Below are positions 13,883-25,190 of a stretch of DNA of 64,000 nucleotides, piece after piece. The notes under the pieces were generated by a model. It saw nothing but the letters and a program-made list of their open reading frames with translations. It was not told the origin of the DNA and did no database searches. Where the stretch lies: positions 6,865,163 to 6,929,162 of the forward strand of contig NC_089321.1 of NCBI RefSeq assembly GCF_036669915.1, in the 5' to 3' direction. The position numbers and the translations under genes are program-made. Position 1 is the stretch's first letter, and each line of letters opens with the position of its first letter. This DNA comes from Pocillopora verrucosa (taxonomy: Eukaryota; Cnidaria; Anthozoa; Scleractinia; Pocilloporidae).

Positions 13883-15242
13883 AAATTGATTTATAGGAAA
13901 AAAAAAAACAGATTCGACATTATATATGTCTGATATTGTTTCAGAATAAGTGGGTGAGATTATAGTCGACCGTGCAAAAACAGTCAGAGTGAAAGCTGCC
14001 CTGACAAAGACTGTTCTGTTGTTCAAAATGTTTGCTTTGCTTCCATTCTGTGTTAGAACTGAATTGTTTATATTATGATCGAATTTTCAGCAATCTTTCG
14101 CTTCAAGTGTATTCAATTCGAAATAAGAATATTCTGTTGTACATTTGCATTTTGATTTTGCAGCTGTCAGAAAGAAAATACAAAACCTGGTCAGGGGAAT
14201 AATAAATAGAGCAGCTTTTCACTTGGGCAAATAAAAAACAGGGATCAAAATATTGTACCCGTGAAAATTATATTTTCTCGGAAGCATCATGTCTAAATAA
14301 AACGAAAGTCGTGCGATCGAAGTTTAAACGCGCCTCTTAGTCGTAAGATTGATGAAGCTGTATAATACAATTTCAGGGACGTGGTGGTTTAAGCTCAAAA
14401 GAAAGACAAAATCATGAGAAAAACTACGACAAAAAATTAAAATTTTTCGATTAATTTACCCTGGCGTCGCTTGAGCGTTCGATCCTCCAGGAGGCCATTT
14501 GCTTCACGAATTATAAAGCAGGGAATTGAAATGATTCAGCCAAGATGTTTTGCAGACACCTAGTTACGAGTTCGAATCTTGCACAGACTTGATTCTGGAT
14601 ATGCAACAAGCGATCTGCCCAAGTCTTTTAATGTGATTGATGTATGCAAAACTTATCAAGTTTTAAGGTCAAAGATTGGTCTCCACTGCACTCACTCGCC
14701 CGGGCCAATGAAATAACTGATTGGCAGTTTGTTGTTTACCACCCTTGAAGCAGGTGAAACTTATCGGGTCACGTCGGAAATTTCGCAGCTTTTTATCATA
14801 TAACGCAGAACTTAAGCGAATTTGGATTAGGTTGTAATTCGGGACAAAAATGTGAATTGTGGAACTGCAATAAAATTTGTGTCTGACGAGCAAAATTGTA
14901 ACATTTTAGATATTTGGAGAGCAATAAGATCGCTCTCGAAAAGATTTGAATTGCCGTGTGTGCGTATGGAGACCATATTTAAATAAAGGAGGTAAGTTTC
15001 TAAGGAAACTGTGGTGCTGTGTCGGTGAGGAGTACTGCAAGAAAATTTTAGAGTCATCAACTGAGTTGATGATGAACTAAATTAGTGGCCACCGTTCAAA
15101 GTGTCGAAAGCTAAGAAACTCTTCACAATGGCCAACTTACATTAACATATCTGTACTGATAATACCAAAGTTTCTTGCAATGCCACAGTTTCCTTGGAAA
15201 CTGTCTCGGTATTACGTGACCAAGAAGGGACGCTAAACTTCA

Positions 15243-15910
15243 CACAGAAACTTGAATTAGTAACTGTTTATCCCGCGACTGGTAACACTGGCTTTAATTT
15301 TGTTTCCTGGTCTATGTCTAGACATATTGGAAGAATTTAAAACTGTGTTTTGGGCACTGGTCACGCGTCAACATTCAATCCTTTAAATTTTCTCCAAGGT
15401 TGATCTTCTGGTAACGAACTCTGCCGATAATCTGATGGTCTCAGCAGTATTGACATGCGATTTTCTCGGGAGCAAATTTTCAAATGCATATGTATTCATT
15501 TTGTAAATACTGAAACTTAAATAGATTTTGCGGTCACTATGCCCTCTAAAATTATTTGTTGTACAAAAAAGTTCGACTTAGCTTAACAAACAGGTCCAAT
15601 GATTTCATTACCAAACCAATAAATAAAAACACTTAATGGTGCTTAAAACGCAATCGAATTGGTTGAGAATTTTTAAACTCGATAGGGGCTGTCGAAATGC
15701 ATTAAACGTTGCCAAACAGCCGCAAGTCATGGGCCATTCTGTCACCAAAACAATTCAAACAATGCCAGCTCCACTTTCAAATTTCCTCTTCTAGTTCCTT
15801 CCTCGCCGAAGGGAGCGGTCATCATCTGTCACCAGGGTTGGAAGGTTTTGGTCGTGTCCAAATGAAATTTACATGATCTCCCCACAAGGCTCGGTGATAT
15901 TCTTACGATA
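15243..15910. repeat. Dispersed repeat family 3, copy a
   Basis: About 670 bp align along their length with 16178-16870 at roughly three-quarters identity. Shared landmarks are CTAGACATATTGG, the TTTGCGGTCACT stretch, GTTCGACT, CCAGCTCCACTTT and ATTTCCTCTTC. The two copies lie in the same order and orientation about 935 bp apart. No intact coding frame is shared, so it is most likely a non-coding dispersed element. Confidence 0.65.
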
Positions 15911-16177
15911 ACCCACCCCAACCCCACCCCAAACTTTTATTCTATTTTCTAGAACTTCCCCTTCATAGAGGGTCCCAGTGGGGTTAACCGTTTGCCGTAA
16001 AACGACCGAAAAAATTAACCGTGAAGCGTTTAGGTTGACAAATTTTAATTGTTAGTCTTGATTTTTTTCCTTCTTACAATGTGTCATTTTGAGTTAACCT
16101 TAGCCGTAAAATGGTCGAAATTTTAATCGTTAGCCGTAAAAGCCATCATCCCATTGAGAATCTCTTTATTGTCAACT

Positions 16178-16990
16178 ACAGAAAATTGAACTAGCTACTG
16201 TTGAGCTTGCAACTAATAAGACCGTAATTTTGTTTCCCAGTCTGTGGCTAGACATATTGGAGAATTTAAAGATGTGTTGGGCGTTGGTCACACGTCGACA
16301 TTCATTGCTTTAAATGCTCTGCAAGGAAGATCTCCTGGAAACGAATACTGCGGATTGTCTAATGGTGTACACTTCACTTTATCACTGGTATCGACATGGG
16401 ATCTTCACGAGAGCATATGCACACACCCTTCTGCATTATCATGCAAACACTGAAAGTTAAATGGCGGATTTTGCGGTCACTTTGCCCTGTAAACTTTTCA
16501 CCTAAAGCGCTTGTTTTACTAAAAAAGTTCGACTCAGCTTATAAAACAGGTAAAAAAAGTTAATTCCCGAACCAATAGAGACACTTGTAGGTCTTTTAAA
16601 TGCAATGGAATTGGTTGAAAATTTTCCAGCGCTAGAAACTGTCAAAATACTGCGATAAACGCCGCTAAACAGCCGCAGCCCATGAGCCACTATGTCACCA
16701 AATCAGTTCAAATACCAGCTCCACTTTAAAATTTCCTCTTCATTTTAGGTGCTTCCTCGCCTAAGGGACAGTTCATCACCTATCTAACCGGGGTCCAAGA
16801 ATGTTGGTTGTGTCGCGATTAAATTTACCAGATCTCCATAAGGCTGTTATATTCTTTCGGTACCCCCATCACTGGCGATCGATTCTTAAATTTTAGCCTC
16901 TGTGGACGAAGACTGATCCCCCTACCCCAATCCTTCTCTCCAAGGAAAAAAAACACTTCGGCTGGTATTGGATCAACTAATAATCTCTGA
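16178..16990. repeat. Dispersed repeat family 3, copy b
   Basis: This is the second copy of the element at 15243. Its 3' part (GGTTGTGTCGCGATTAAATT, CCAGATC, a polyC-CAT stretch, GACTGATCCC) also matches the segment at 49710-49950 inside receptor gene B, so the family is dispersed rather than only a local duplication. A 69-codon open stretch at 16244 lies within it but is not preserved in copy a. Confidence 0.65.
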
Positions 16991-17091
16991 GTTAAAATTT
17001 CTCTTTATTCTCATCACTTGTCTGCTTGATATTGTATTGATAGTATAAGGAGGAATTCCTTCTTTGCACCCATGGCGGTTAAAAGGTTAAA
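16962..17091. mobile_element. MITE-like element, family 1, degraded copy
   Basis: TTGGTATTGGATCAACTAAT and the following TTCTCTTTATTCTCATCACT match 21064-21125 of the copy at 20982. The right end GGCGGTTAAAAGGTTAAA is a decayed form of the GGGAGTTAAAGGGTTTA end. The left end is missing. Confidence 0.6.
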
Positions 17092-17152
17092 TATAGAATT
17101 TATATTTCCACTGAGTGCCTCGAAATTCCAACTCTTACAGCACAAAGTGCAT

Positions 17153-17158
17153 TTTATT
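17153..17158 (-). terminator. PDIA4: Probable polyadenylation signal of PDIA4
   Basis: AATAAA on the minus strand lies about 180 nt beyond the PDIA4 stop codon. It is the first such hexamer downstream, which gives a short 3' UTR. Confidence 0.5.
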
Positions 17159-17339
17159 TTCTGATGTGTGGAATTGGGTAAGACCTATGCAAAAATAGCC
17201 AGGAAACGCCATTAAAATAACATTCTCTACTTTCTCTTCTCCGTGTCCACGAAAACGCAACCTTGCACAAATGTTTTGGTTGCGTCTATTTCGCAATATA
17301 AAATAAAGCGACAGTCTAAAAGAGTTTTCTACCTAGAAT

Positions 17340-20300
17340 TTAAAGCTCCTCTTTAGCTTTTGTCAAAGAAACTGTAGCCTTCTCCTCTACAAATTTCACT
17401 AAGTCGCTAAGTTCTCGCTCACCATCGCCGTACTTGATAGGGTTCCTCTTGTCGTTAGCTGGTGCAAAGAAGATGGTGGGGAAGCCCTCTGCGGCGTATT
17501 CTGGAGGTGCGTCGTTAGCGGTTGCATCCATTTTAGCGATGACTATGTTAGGTTGATCTTTAAAATGTTTACCTAATTTCTTGTAGACGGGTTCAAGAGC
17601 CTTGCAATGGCCGCACCAGGGAGCATACAGCTCGAGAAGAACATCTTTTTTAGGATCCATGACGATTTCTTCAAATGTATCCCCTACTACGACTGTCACA
17701 GGACCAGTGTTCTTCTTTGGTGCAGGTTGTGATTTCACAATTGGTTTAATGTTGCCTGTTACAGGAAATGAAAAGTACTCTCGATGAAATTCCTATGAAG
17801 ACCGCACAAGTCTCTTAAGCTTGGTCAAAATACTACAGCTCTTCCCTGTCTCTGTCACATGGAGAAAATACGAGAATTGCAACACATACTCTCCCTGGAA
17901 GGTATGCTAGTCAAGCGAAAACTTGAAAAGTCCCTTAACAATTCTGTCCAAAAAATAAGGCATGTAAAGAAAGAAGATAGAGGTTCTCGCCGAGGGAATA
18001 TCAGGATTACAGTAGGAAAAAATTCCTTATACGGATTAAAATATCAAAAAAAATTCTTATCACATTCTGAGATTCTCCAAGAATAAGTCAAACGATTTCC
18101 ACCACATATAAAGAGGTACTTCCTTCTCTACCAGAAGGCTAATATAATCTATCAAGCGGTGCATTGACCCCACCCAACTTATTCCAACCCTTAGGCGGTC
18201 GTGTGTTATATGAGTATCAGTATCATGCACAACAGAAAATAGTACCGTTCTTGAAGTTTTCCACAAATTCGCGAAGGCTGTCTTCATCGAATTCCTCATC
18301 CGGCTCCATTCTGTATTTTCTATTCTTGTCATCAAAGCAGCCAACGTTAATCTCTTCTCCAGAGTCATCCAGACCAAAGTCTTTCAGCTCTTTCTCAAAG
18401 TCACTCTCGCTAGCAATAGCAAATTTGATATCGCGGTGGTCCTTGGCCACTTCTAGAACTTTTTGACGCCAGAACTGGGTCGCTGGAGAAGAAAGCTCTA
18501 TGTCAGTTTTAATTGAAATAGAAATTCGACGTTCAAAAATTAATAGCATACTGCGTTTTCACATTTGGGGGTTCTCTAAATTGCGAGAATAATAGAACCT
18601 AAGTAAGACAACCAGACCAAACTTGGTTCTACCCGTCAGCGAGTGCATCAAGGAGCCATGTTCAAATCTATACAAGCTTACTATTTTGCGCGATAAGCTA
18701 TTCCTTCGTTTTAGTTGATTATTGTCAGGGGAAATTTAAGAGAGACTTAACTATGCTTGCCTTCAGTATTCTTATTGGTTGCCCGAAAAATTACTGGCTA
18801 TGCAAAGTAGTTGTCTTGATGTGTACTGACCAGTTACCACGCCAGTAACGTGAGTATTGTTAAGTAGCCTTTAAAATCGCTCATTTCCCGAAAGAGTCAG
18901 CATTGAGTGCATACAAACCAAGTAAATTACTAACCTTTCCGTTGTTCAAAACCGAAATCCACATCATAATAGACAACACAGAGAGGACGCTTTGTGTACT
19001 TCTTCTGCTGATCATATGAAGTCATTTGACCGACAAGAGGGATACGTTTGTCCTCATAAAACTTTTGGATATCCTCTTGCTTTGGATCATCGCCCTGTGT
19101 ATTTTACAATAAAGTTAGAATAAGAACATGTTGGCAAAAAAAGGTACTACATGTGATACGAAGTGATTAATTTGGCAGACATCAGAAGTAAATACAGATT
19201 TAAAATTTTGGGCTTTTCCTTGCCTGTTTCAGGCGTTCGGTTAGGTAAACGAAGCGCGATTGTAATAACTGAGCGAAAAAACAAGGGAGGTCTGAGCCGG
19301 CCCAAACCTGCCTCCTTTTTCTCTGTTTTTTCTCTACCAATAACACGCCATCCGTTCATTTCGCTCCGTTTTATTAACTGAGCGCCTGGAACAGGCCAGG
19401 TTGCTCCACTAGCTACAGTAAAAAATAGGGACCCTAACATTGCTTTCAGAGCTATTTGAAATTTCCAAAAGTTATCTCGTAATCTGATCAGACTATCAGA
19501 ATCACTCGCCTCTTACCTTAAAAACAATATGTTTATCTTCAAACTTTGATCTAAACTTTTCAGGTTGGAACATCACAATGGAGCTCTTAGTGATTCCAAA
19601 GTATTTCTTGGCTGCAGTGTCAAAGGTGTGTGCAAAGGGGTAGTCATCTCTAATGTCGTTGTTGGCTTCAAGGTAGGTTGCATACAACTTTTCGTTGGCA
19701 TCCTCGAAGAATCCAACAATTACTAATTCATCTCTCTCCTTCATAAAGTCCTTGAGTGCTTTGAGTGAAGTCATCTCCTTAGAACTTGGCCCAACTTGGC
19801 TACGCATGTAATCTACAATGCCTAAAGAAAACAAAGGAAAACATTTTCAGATTTGTTATAAATTAACAAATAGATTTAAAGTTGCCCTGCATGCGGGAGA
19901 AACAGTGGCCTTATCCACTGGATGTTTTCGTAACTTTGCCCTGTTTACTAGGGATAGAATTCTAACGAACTAGACTCAATCAAACTGTTTTATTCCACTC
20001 TCGTATTCACTTATGTACAACGGGTGTGTAAAAAGCTACTCTGCAAAATTAGTAAAAAATCACTCTCTTATAAGATATTCTCTACATTGTGATTGGTTGT
20101 TGCCAAGTACTGATTTGAAAGGTCATTCAAGGTACCGTTGATTATGTAAACCATTCAATGTTCCAAAATCACTTAAGGCAGTGATTCTAGCTCTTGACAT
20201 AATGCTCACACTCATCATCTGACATGTGTCACGTACGAATCGAAGTCTCTGACAATGTCAGGTTAAGAGGTCTGGGTTCAAACCTGGCTGGTTCCATGTA

Positions 20301-23300
20301 CTGTGTTCTTAGGACAAGATGGTTAATTCTCACAGTGCCTCCCTTCACCCAGGAGTATAAATGGGTACCAGTAAACTATAAGGGAAGACTGATGAAATGC
20401 TGAGGGGAGGGTAAGATTGCAATGGACTAGCATCCCATCCAGAGGGGGAGTAGCAATACTCCTAATTGCTACATGAAACATGGAAATGGGGATAAGCTCC
20501 AACTGGGTGGGCCAATAGGCTTGAATACAGACATTACCATTTTCCTGTGTCTGTTCACTAATAGATCACAGATGACATCAAAATGTGGTAGGAAAGAAAA
20601 ACTGGCACAAAAGGTGTAAATAATCAACTTACCCCACTGATTTCTAGAACCCTTGTAGTCAGATGCCTTGCCCTGGCGGAACACTTTGAGTGTGGGATAT
20701 CCAGTCACCTCATAGTCCTGTGCTAATTTTTTCTCTTCATCAGCATTCACTTTAGCCAACATGATAGGTGGGTCACTCTTCTCCAGCTCCTGGGCAGCTT
20801 TCTCATATTCTGGTGCAAGTCTTTTACAGTGTCCACACCTACATACAATAAATCCATTTCAACTTAGATACTAAATACTTGAAATTCTCTTTAAACGGTA
20901 ATAGTTAGCTATACTCCAAGACAATGGAGATTGCGAAAAGTTTGATTTGATACCATTTTGTACTGAACAATCCCAATGAAGTGAACCCTTTCACTCCCAA
21001 GATCTCATAAGAAATTCTCCTTACTGCCAGCCATACCATCTTTGTGATGTTAGTTTGGAGAATTTGGTATTGGATCAACTAATGGTCCTTGATTGATATT
21101 CTCTTTATTCTCATCACTTACCTGCTTCATACTGAATTGATATTATAAGGAGAAATTCTGTTTTGGTCACACATGGGAGTTAAAGGGTTTAGGACAACCC
21201 TCCCACAAAATTGATCACAGTTGCTTTAAACATGGCTGTTAGGTTTTCTGAGGCCTGGCAAGCTTTTTCCTTTCAAAGTTTATAGGTACATTCTATAAAT
21301 ATTGCTAGTGCTAAATTAACACTCTTAAAATGTGATAGTTACATCCTAAGCTGCAACCTGCATGAAAATTTACTCCTACCTACAGCTTATACAAGAACTC
21401 TAGGGAACTTTTCTGTATAACACATCATCATGTAACTTGTTTCTGTAACAACATCCCAACCCTTCATAAGCATTGTGAGGTGTAATATAGATATATATGC
21501 TACACCCTTAATTAAATCACAGCCTCTAAAGTAAGCAAAGCATTCCTGTACAGTTATATAAAGTTCACCAACACACCAAAGGATTCAGAGCTCCCTCAAG
21601 GCTTACAAGTGCCTAGTTAGATGCAATGACAAGTGGGACAAATCTGGGACAACAAGCAAGATTGCCAGGATTGTTTTTCCAAGACATGTTTCCAATGAGT
21701 TTAACTCATTGATAATGTCTTGGAAAAATAATCCAGGAAATCTTGCCAATAATCTTACACAGGGAGTAAAATAGTTCTGATTTTCATACCAAGGAGCATA
21801 AAATTCCACAAGCATCAGGGATTCACCGTTCACAGTCTCTGTGAAGTTATCTTTAGTGAGAGTTACAACAGCTTCTGGGGGTGGTTTCCAGTTTGGATCT
21901 GAATTCTTTTTCATGTAACTGACAATACCTAAAGAAATCAAAGTGACACTACAGTGAACTCTTGGATATAAAGTGTACTGTGCAGAATACAGTTTGATTA
22001 GAATATTCAGTGATTCTACTAAAAGCCAGCAATTATGTGATCATTAGTAACTTCTTAAGGATTTGGGGGCTTGAATATTCATCAGTAGGCTATTCCGCAG
22101 TATATGTAAAAAACAAAATTGGCTGTCATCCCCAACTAAACATCTAAAACTAAATTGAATGTAAATAAAACATGTCAATTATGCACCACTAGAACACAAG
22201 GAAAATAGCAGAGTCATTTTTTTCTCTACCAGCCAAAAAATACAATAACAATACCTTAATCAATACCTCTGAGTAACACATTTTAAAAAGGAGAAGATCC
22301 AGCTGGGTATTAATAAAATCAAGTAGCTCATGGGGTTAAATTTTAGAGGAAACTGTATCTCAAGTTCGAAGTTAAATAACTTGTATGTCTCTTCAATTTT
22401 ATCTAAATTTCATCAACACATTAAGTTTTAACCTTCCTAAAAGGTGTTGACATCTGTAAAGGTGTCCTAATATGAGGCCATTTAAAATTTTCCCTTTAAA
22501 AGGTTTTGGCATTAGGATCAATATGAAAGCATTGTCACACTTTTGTAGAAACTAAACATACAAAAACACCTGTACTCTATACAAACATGTATTGTCAAAC
22601 TGTTCCTCAAGATTATAGTTGATGACAGTACAATCTGTAGAAAGATAACCCATGACAAAAAAAAACTACTTAAAACTATCTGTTACAACAGTGGTACCTT
22701 CTTCATCTCGAGGGCCCTCATAGGCATGTGCCTCTCCCTTACGGAAGATTTTCAATGTTGGGTAGCCACTAACATCATACTTTGAGGCAAGTTCTGTCTC
22801 TACTGTGGCATCTACTTTAGCGAATGGCACAGGAGGATCAGCCTCCTTCATTCTCTTTGCAGCTTTTGCATATTCTGGTGCCAAAGACTTGCAGTGGCCA
22901 CACCTTTGAATGGAGAGAGAGGAAAATCAGAAATCAAAGTTCATCAGGAACTTTTTCCATGAGGAACAACCAGCCCTTCTTGCCTTCAGAGAGTTGCATT
23001 TGGTCTCCTGAACAGGAAAAACATTTCAAATGGCTAATTTGTTAATAAAATTAACTGGAGAATGGTTTACTCATCATGTGCCCTGTTACCCTGATAATCT
23101 TTGTTTTCAACATTCAACATTCATTTACAAAAAAAAGTGGCCATCTATTACTAGACATGGAGTGGAAGGAATTCAGAGCCAACAAGAGTAGTCTTATGAA
23201 AAGCTAAAACATCAAGTAATTTGGTTCTAGGGCTTTTCTTTAAACTAGCTCAAACTCTCCAAGACTGAGACCATTGATGGAAAGCCATTGTATCAGCCCA

Positions 23301-24235
23301 ATCTGTTGGTCATTCAATACTTTCTATGGGTTTTCCTAGGCACATTTCAGTTTTCCAGAGTTAAAAAAGTCCTCTGTCCTTAACTTTAAACAGATTCAAG
23401 GTTTTTTGGCAAGCTTCATAGAGCTTGATATTTTTTCCTCCAATGCATCCTATCCATAACTGTTATGAAATTTAAAACAATTTAAAACTATCTAGATAAT
23501 TCTATACTTTGTCTAGTGATAAATCAGGTCGATTAAAATCCAACATTTTCTTCTTCGTTTGGCTTTTGAAGTACTGTTTAAATTATAAACAAAACCGAGA
23601 AATCACTGCTTGGCAGCAGCTCAAAATGAAATTCATATTATTTTGACTAACAATACACAACTGGTCTGTTTAATTACATTCCCTTATTCAGTTCACGGGT
23701 GGGTGCTTGAAGTGAATTGTAGGGAAAGCTAACGCAATTGTTATACGCTCAATAGGTTCTAAGAAGTTTCATTGTGGCATAAACAATTTCTGAGACGAAT
23801 CTTTTCGGAAAGGTTTCTAAAAGAAATGGAGTGCAGTAACAAAATTTATATTCGGATCAGGCATTTGATACTTCAGGATTTACGAACCACAAAAGTGAAC
23901 CACGATAAACAAATTAAATCACGCAGTATCAATATTAATTCAACAAACCATGGTGCATAGAACTCCAAAAGTACGATATCGTTTTTCTTGACCACAGAGT
24001 CGAATGTTTTGGTCGTTAAAACCAAAACATCGTCCTCCTCTTTCACTTCTTCGGCGCTGCCTCCTTCAGAAGTTGCCTCTGTTTCGTCGCCTTCTTCCGC
24101 GGATTCCGCTTCCTCGGGTGTTTCTACAGCCTCTGCTGCTGCTTCGCCATCCTTTTCACTCTCTTCAGCAAGCGTGAAGATTGCAGAAAAAGTGATTAAG
24201 AGGACTAAAGCGAGATAGAACTTTTTAACCTTCAT
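17340..24235 (-). CDS. PDIA4: Protein disulfide isomerase A4 (ERp72)
   Basis: ER-lumen oxidoreductase that forms and shuffles disulfides in secretory proteins (family knowledge). Eight exons in perfect phase give 651 residues, against 645 in human: 24235-23949, 22903-22698, 21928-21790, 20838-20633, 19821-19517, 19094-18935, 18482-18246, 17755-17340. Residues 1-23 are a signal peptide ([16 protein letters not shown]), followed by an acidic Glu-rich stretch to about residue 72. Three thioredoxin domains carry CGHC active sites at about 97-100 (a0), 212-215 (a) and 561-564 (a'). The inactive b and b' domains lie between a and a'. The protein ends KEEL, the usual ERp72 form of the ER-retention signal. 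The start is the ATG at 24235 just before the signal sequence. It is transcribed divergently from HPRT1. The three active domains and the KEEL ending exclude PDIA1, PDIA3 and PDIA6. Confidence 0.97.
19222..19396. mobile_element. Foldback/MITE-like element in PDIA4 intron
   Basis: The left end GCCTGTTTCAGGCGTTCGG and the right end, read in reverse complement, GCCTGTTCCAGGCGCTCAG are diverged inverted copies about 175 bp apart. The similarity continues inward (GTTAGGTAAACGAAGCG against GTTAATAAAACGGAGCG). It lies in the intron between exons 19094 and 19517 and has no coding potential. Confidence 0.6.
20225..20547 (+). mobile_element. tRNA-headed SINE (plus orientation) in PDIA4 intron
   Basis: A polymerase III B-box-like GGGTTCAAACCTGG sits at about 20274-20287. 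A body follows with CCCAGGAGTATAAATGGGTA near 20347 and GGAGTAGCAATACTCC plus GGGGATAAGCTCC further on. The body shares these landmarks with the element at 39195-39640, so the two are members of one SINE family. It lies in the intron between exons 19821 and 20633. Confidence 0.65.
20548..20615. repeat. Dispersed repeat fragment, family 2 copy b
   Basis: AATAGATCACAGATGACATC followed by AAAATGTGGT matches the segment at 6714-6743 in E-Syt. It directly follows the SINE and ends about 20 bp from the PDIA4 exon at 20633. Confidence 0.55.
20982..21190. mobile_element. MITE-like element, family 1 copy c (PDIA4 intron)
   Basis: The left end GAACCCTTTCACTCCCAAG and the right end GGGAGTTAAAGGGTTTAGG are inverted relatives. 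The interior (TTGGATCAACTAATGGTCC, TTCTCATCACTTACCTGCTT) groups with the copies at 16962 and 34079, a second subfamily distinct from the E-Syt copies. Confidence 0.7.
21656..21746. repeat. Near-perfect long palindrome beside a PDIA4 exon
   Basis: The left arm GCAAGATTGCCAGGATTGTT through AAGACAT is mirrored by the right arm ATGTCTTGGAAAAATAATCC through CTTGC, with the core AATGAGTTTAACTCATT. Arms are about 45 nt. It would fold into a long hairpin in the pre-mRNA 44 nt downstream of the donor of exon 21928-21790. Confidence 0.65.
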
Positions 24236-25190
24236 TGTCAACGGAAGACCTCCAAGAAAATTGTCGTGTTGTGGAGATTCCCAGTTCTTTCAAAGACTAC
24301 AAATAGCCAATCGTAGATCGACAGGTTTGAAGGCTTCTGACCAATGGGATCGCGCTACGCGTCTCCCCGGGACAATTCAGTTTACCCGCCAAAGACCGAT
24401 AAACAGTTCTTAATCTGATTTTTTTGCAATTAAAACTTATCGACATACAGACATCTACGTAGGTTCCAAAACTGACTCATTCAATTTTAAAAATAACGAT
24501 TTTCCCTTTTCATATAGAGTCATGTTATGTCCCACTCTACGTTTCAATTTGTTTGCTCTGTCTGAAAGAAATTGTCCACACTCGTTGTAGCCCAAATACT
24601 CCGTCCCCAGGCGAGACACATGAACGATTTCTGAAAACGTGCAATCATTTGCTCTTTTTGAGATGGGTACGTGAGGGATAGGGCATGATCGCAATTAACC
24701 TCATCCGAACCACAATATTGAACACAACGGTCAAACGATCAATTCTTGCCAGCCGCACGAGATGGAAAAACTGTCACACAAAATTTGAAACAAAAATTGA
24801 AACATTCAACGAAATCTGAAAAAAATATTCAGAGATACCTAGCTCTCCACGAATTTGGGAGTCCAACAGTCATTGACTTCAATCATTCTTACTGGACATA
24901 ACTCGTTCTTACAACGATGACTTAGGTTATCGCTGTGTTACATTGTACCATAACGCATGTATCACGCAACACCAATAAAGAACGCTGGGCTCGCTAACTT
25001 AAATTGACAAGGACTTCTCGTTGTAACCGTCCGTTTCGATTAAAGCTTTTTAATTCGCCTGAAAGTTAATTTTGTAACGAAAACATCTGATTCTGTCTTT
25101 TAACAAATAAATTTATTTTAGAATTATTTCCATTCAAACAGACAAAACTTTCCGCGTGGCTACCAAGCCAAAACCCGCCTGAACTTGGAA
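24236..25190. promoter_or_regulatory. Divergent promoter region PDIA4 / HPRT1
   Basis: 955 bp separate the start codons of PDIA4 (minus) and HPRT1 (plus), so the spacer must hold both promoters and 5' UTRs. No TATA box is evident for either gene. CCAAT motifs occur at 24307-24311 and 24341-24345. No third gene was seen in the spacer. Confidence 0.7.
24341..24359 (+). promoter_or_regulatory. ER stress response element-like site
   Basis: CCAAT, nine bases, then CTACG. The established ERSE is CCAAT-N9-CCACG, bound by NF-Y with ATF6 or XBP1, so this differs at one base while spacing is exact. It lies 106 bp upstream of the PDIA4 start codon, where an unfolded-protein-response gene would carry it. 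ERSEs work in either orientation. One mismatch leaves chance possible. Confidence 0.45.

Larger units (their letters stand above)
11112..17152. other. Intergenic region between E-Syt and PDIA4
   Basis: No gene was recognised in these 6 kb. They hold the upstream region of E-Syt, an A-rich stretch near 11885-12060, a C-rich stretch at 13560-13600, a small hairpin (13378-13465), two diverged copies of a dispersed repeat (15243-15910 and 16178-16990) and a degraded MITE end near 17091. One 70-codon open stretch on the plus strand at 13661-13882 is the only weak coding candidate. Confidence 0.6.

Noticed and set aside
16244-16453. 69-codon open frame MARHIGEFKDVLG
   Set aside because: It lies inside a dispersed repeat and the other copy at 15300 does not keep the frame.
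24236-24241. Alternative PDIA4 start two codons upstream (read as M-T-M)
   Set aside because: The codon is TTG, not ATG. The first ATG is at 24235 and directly begins the signal peptide.
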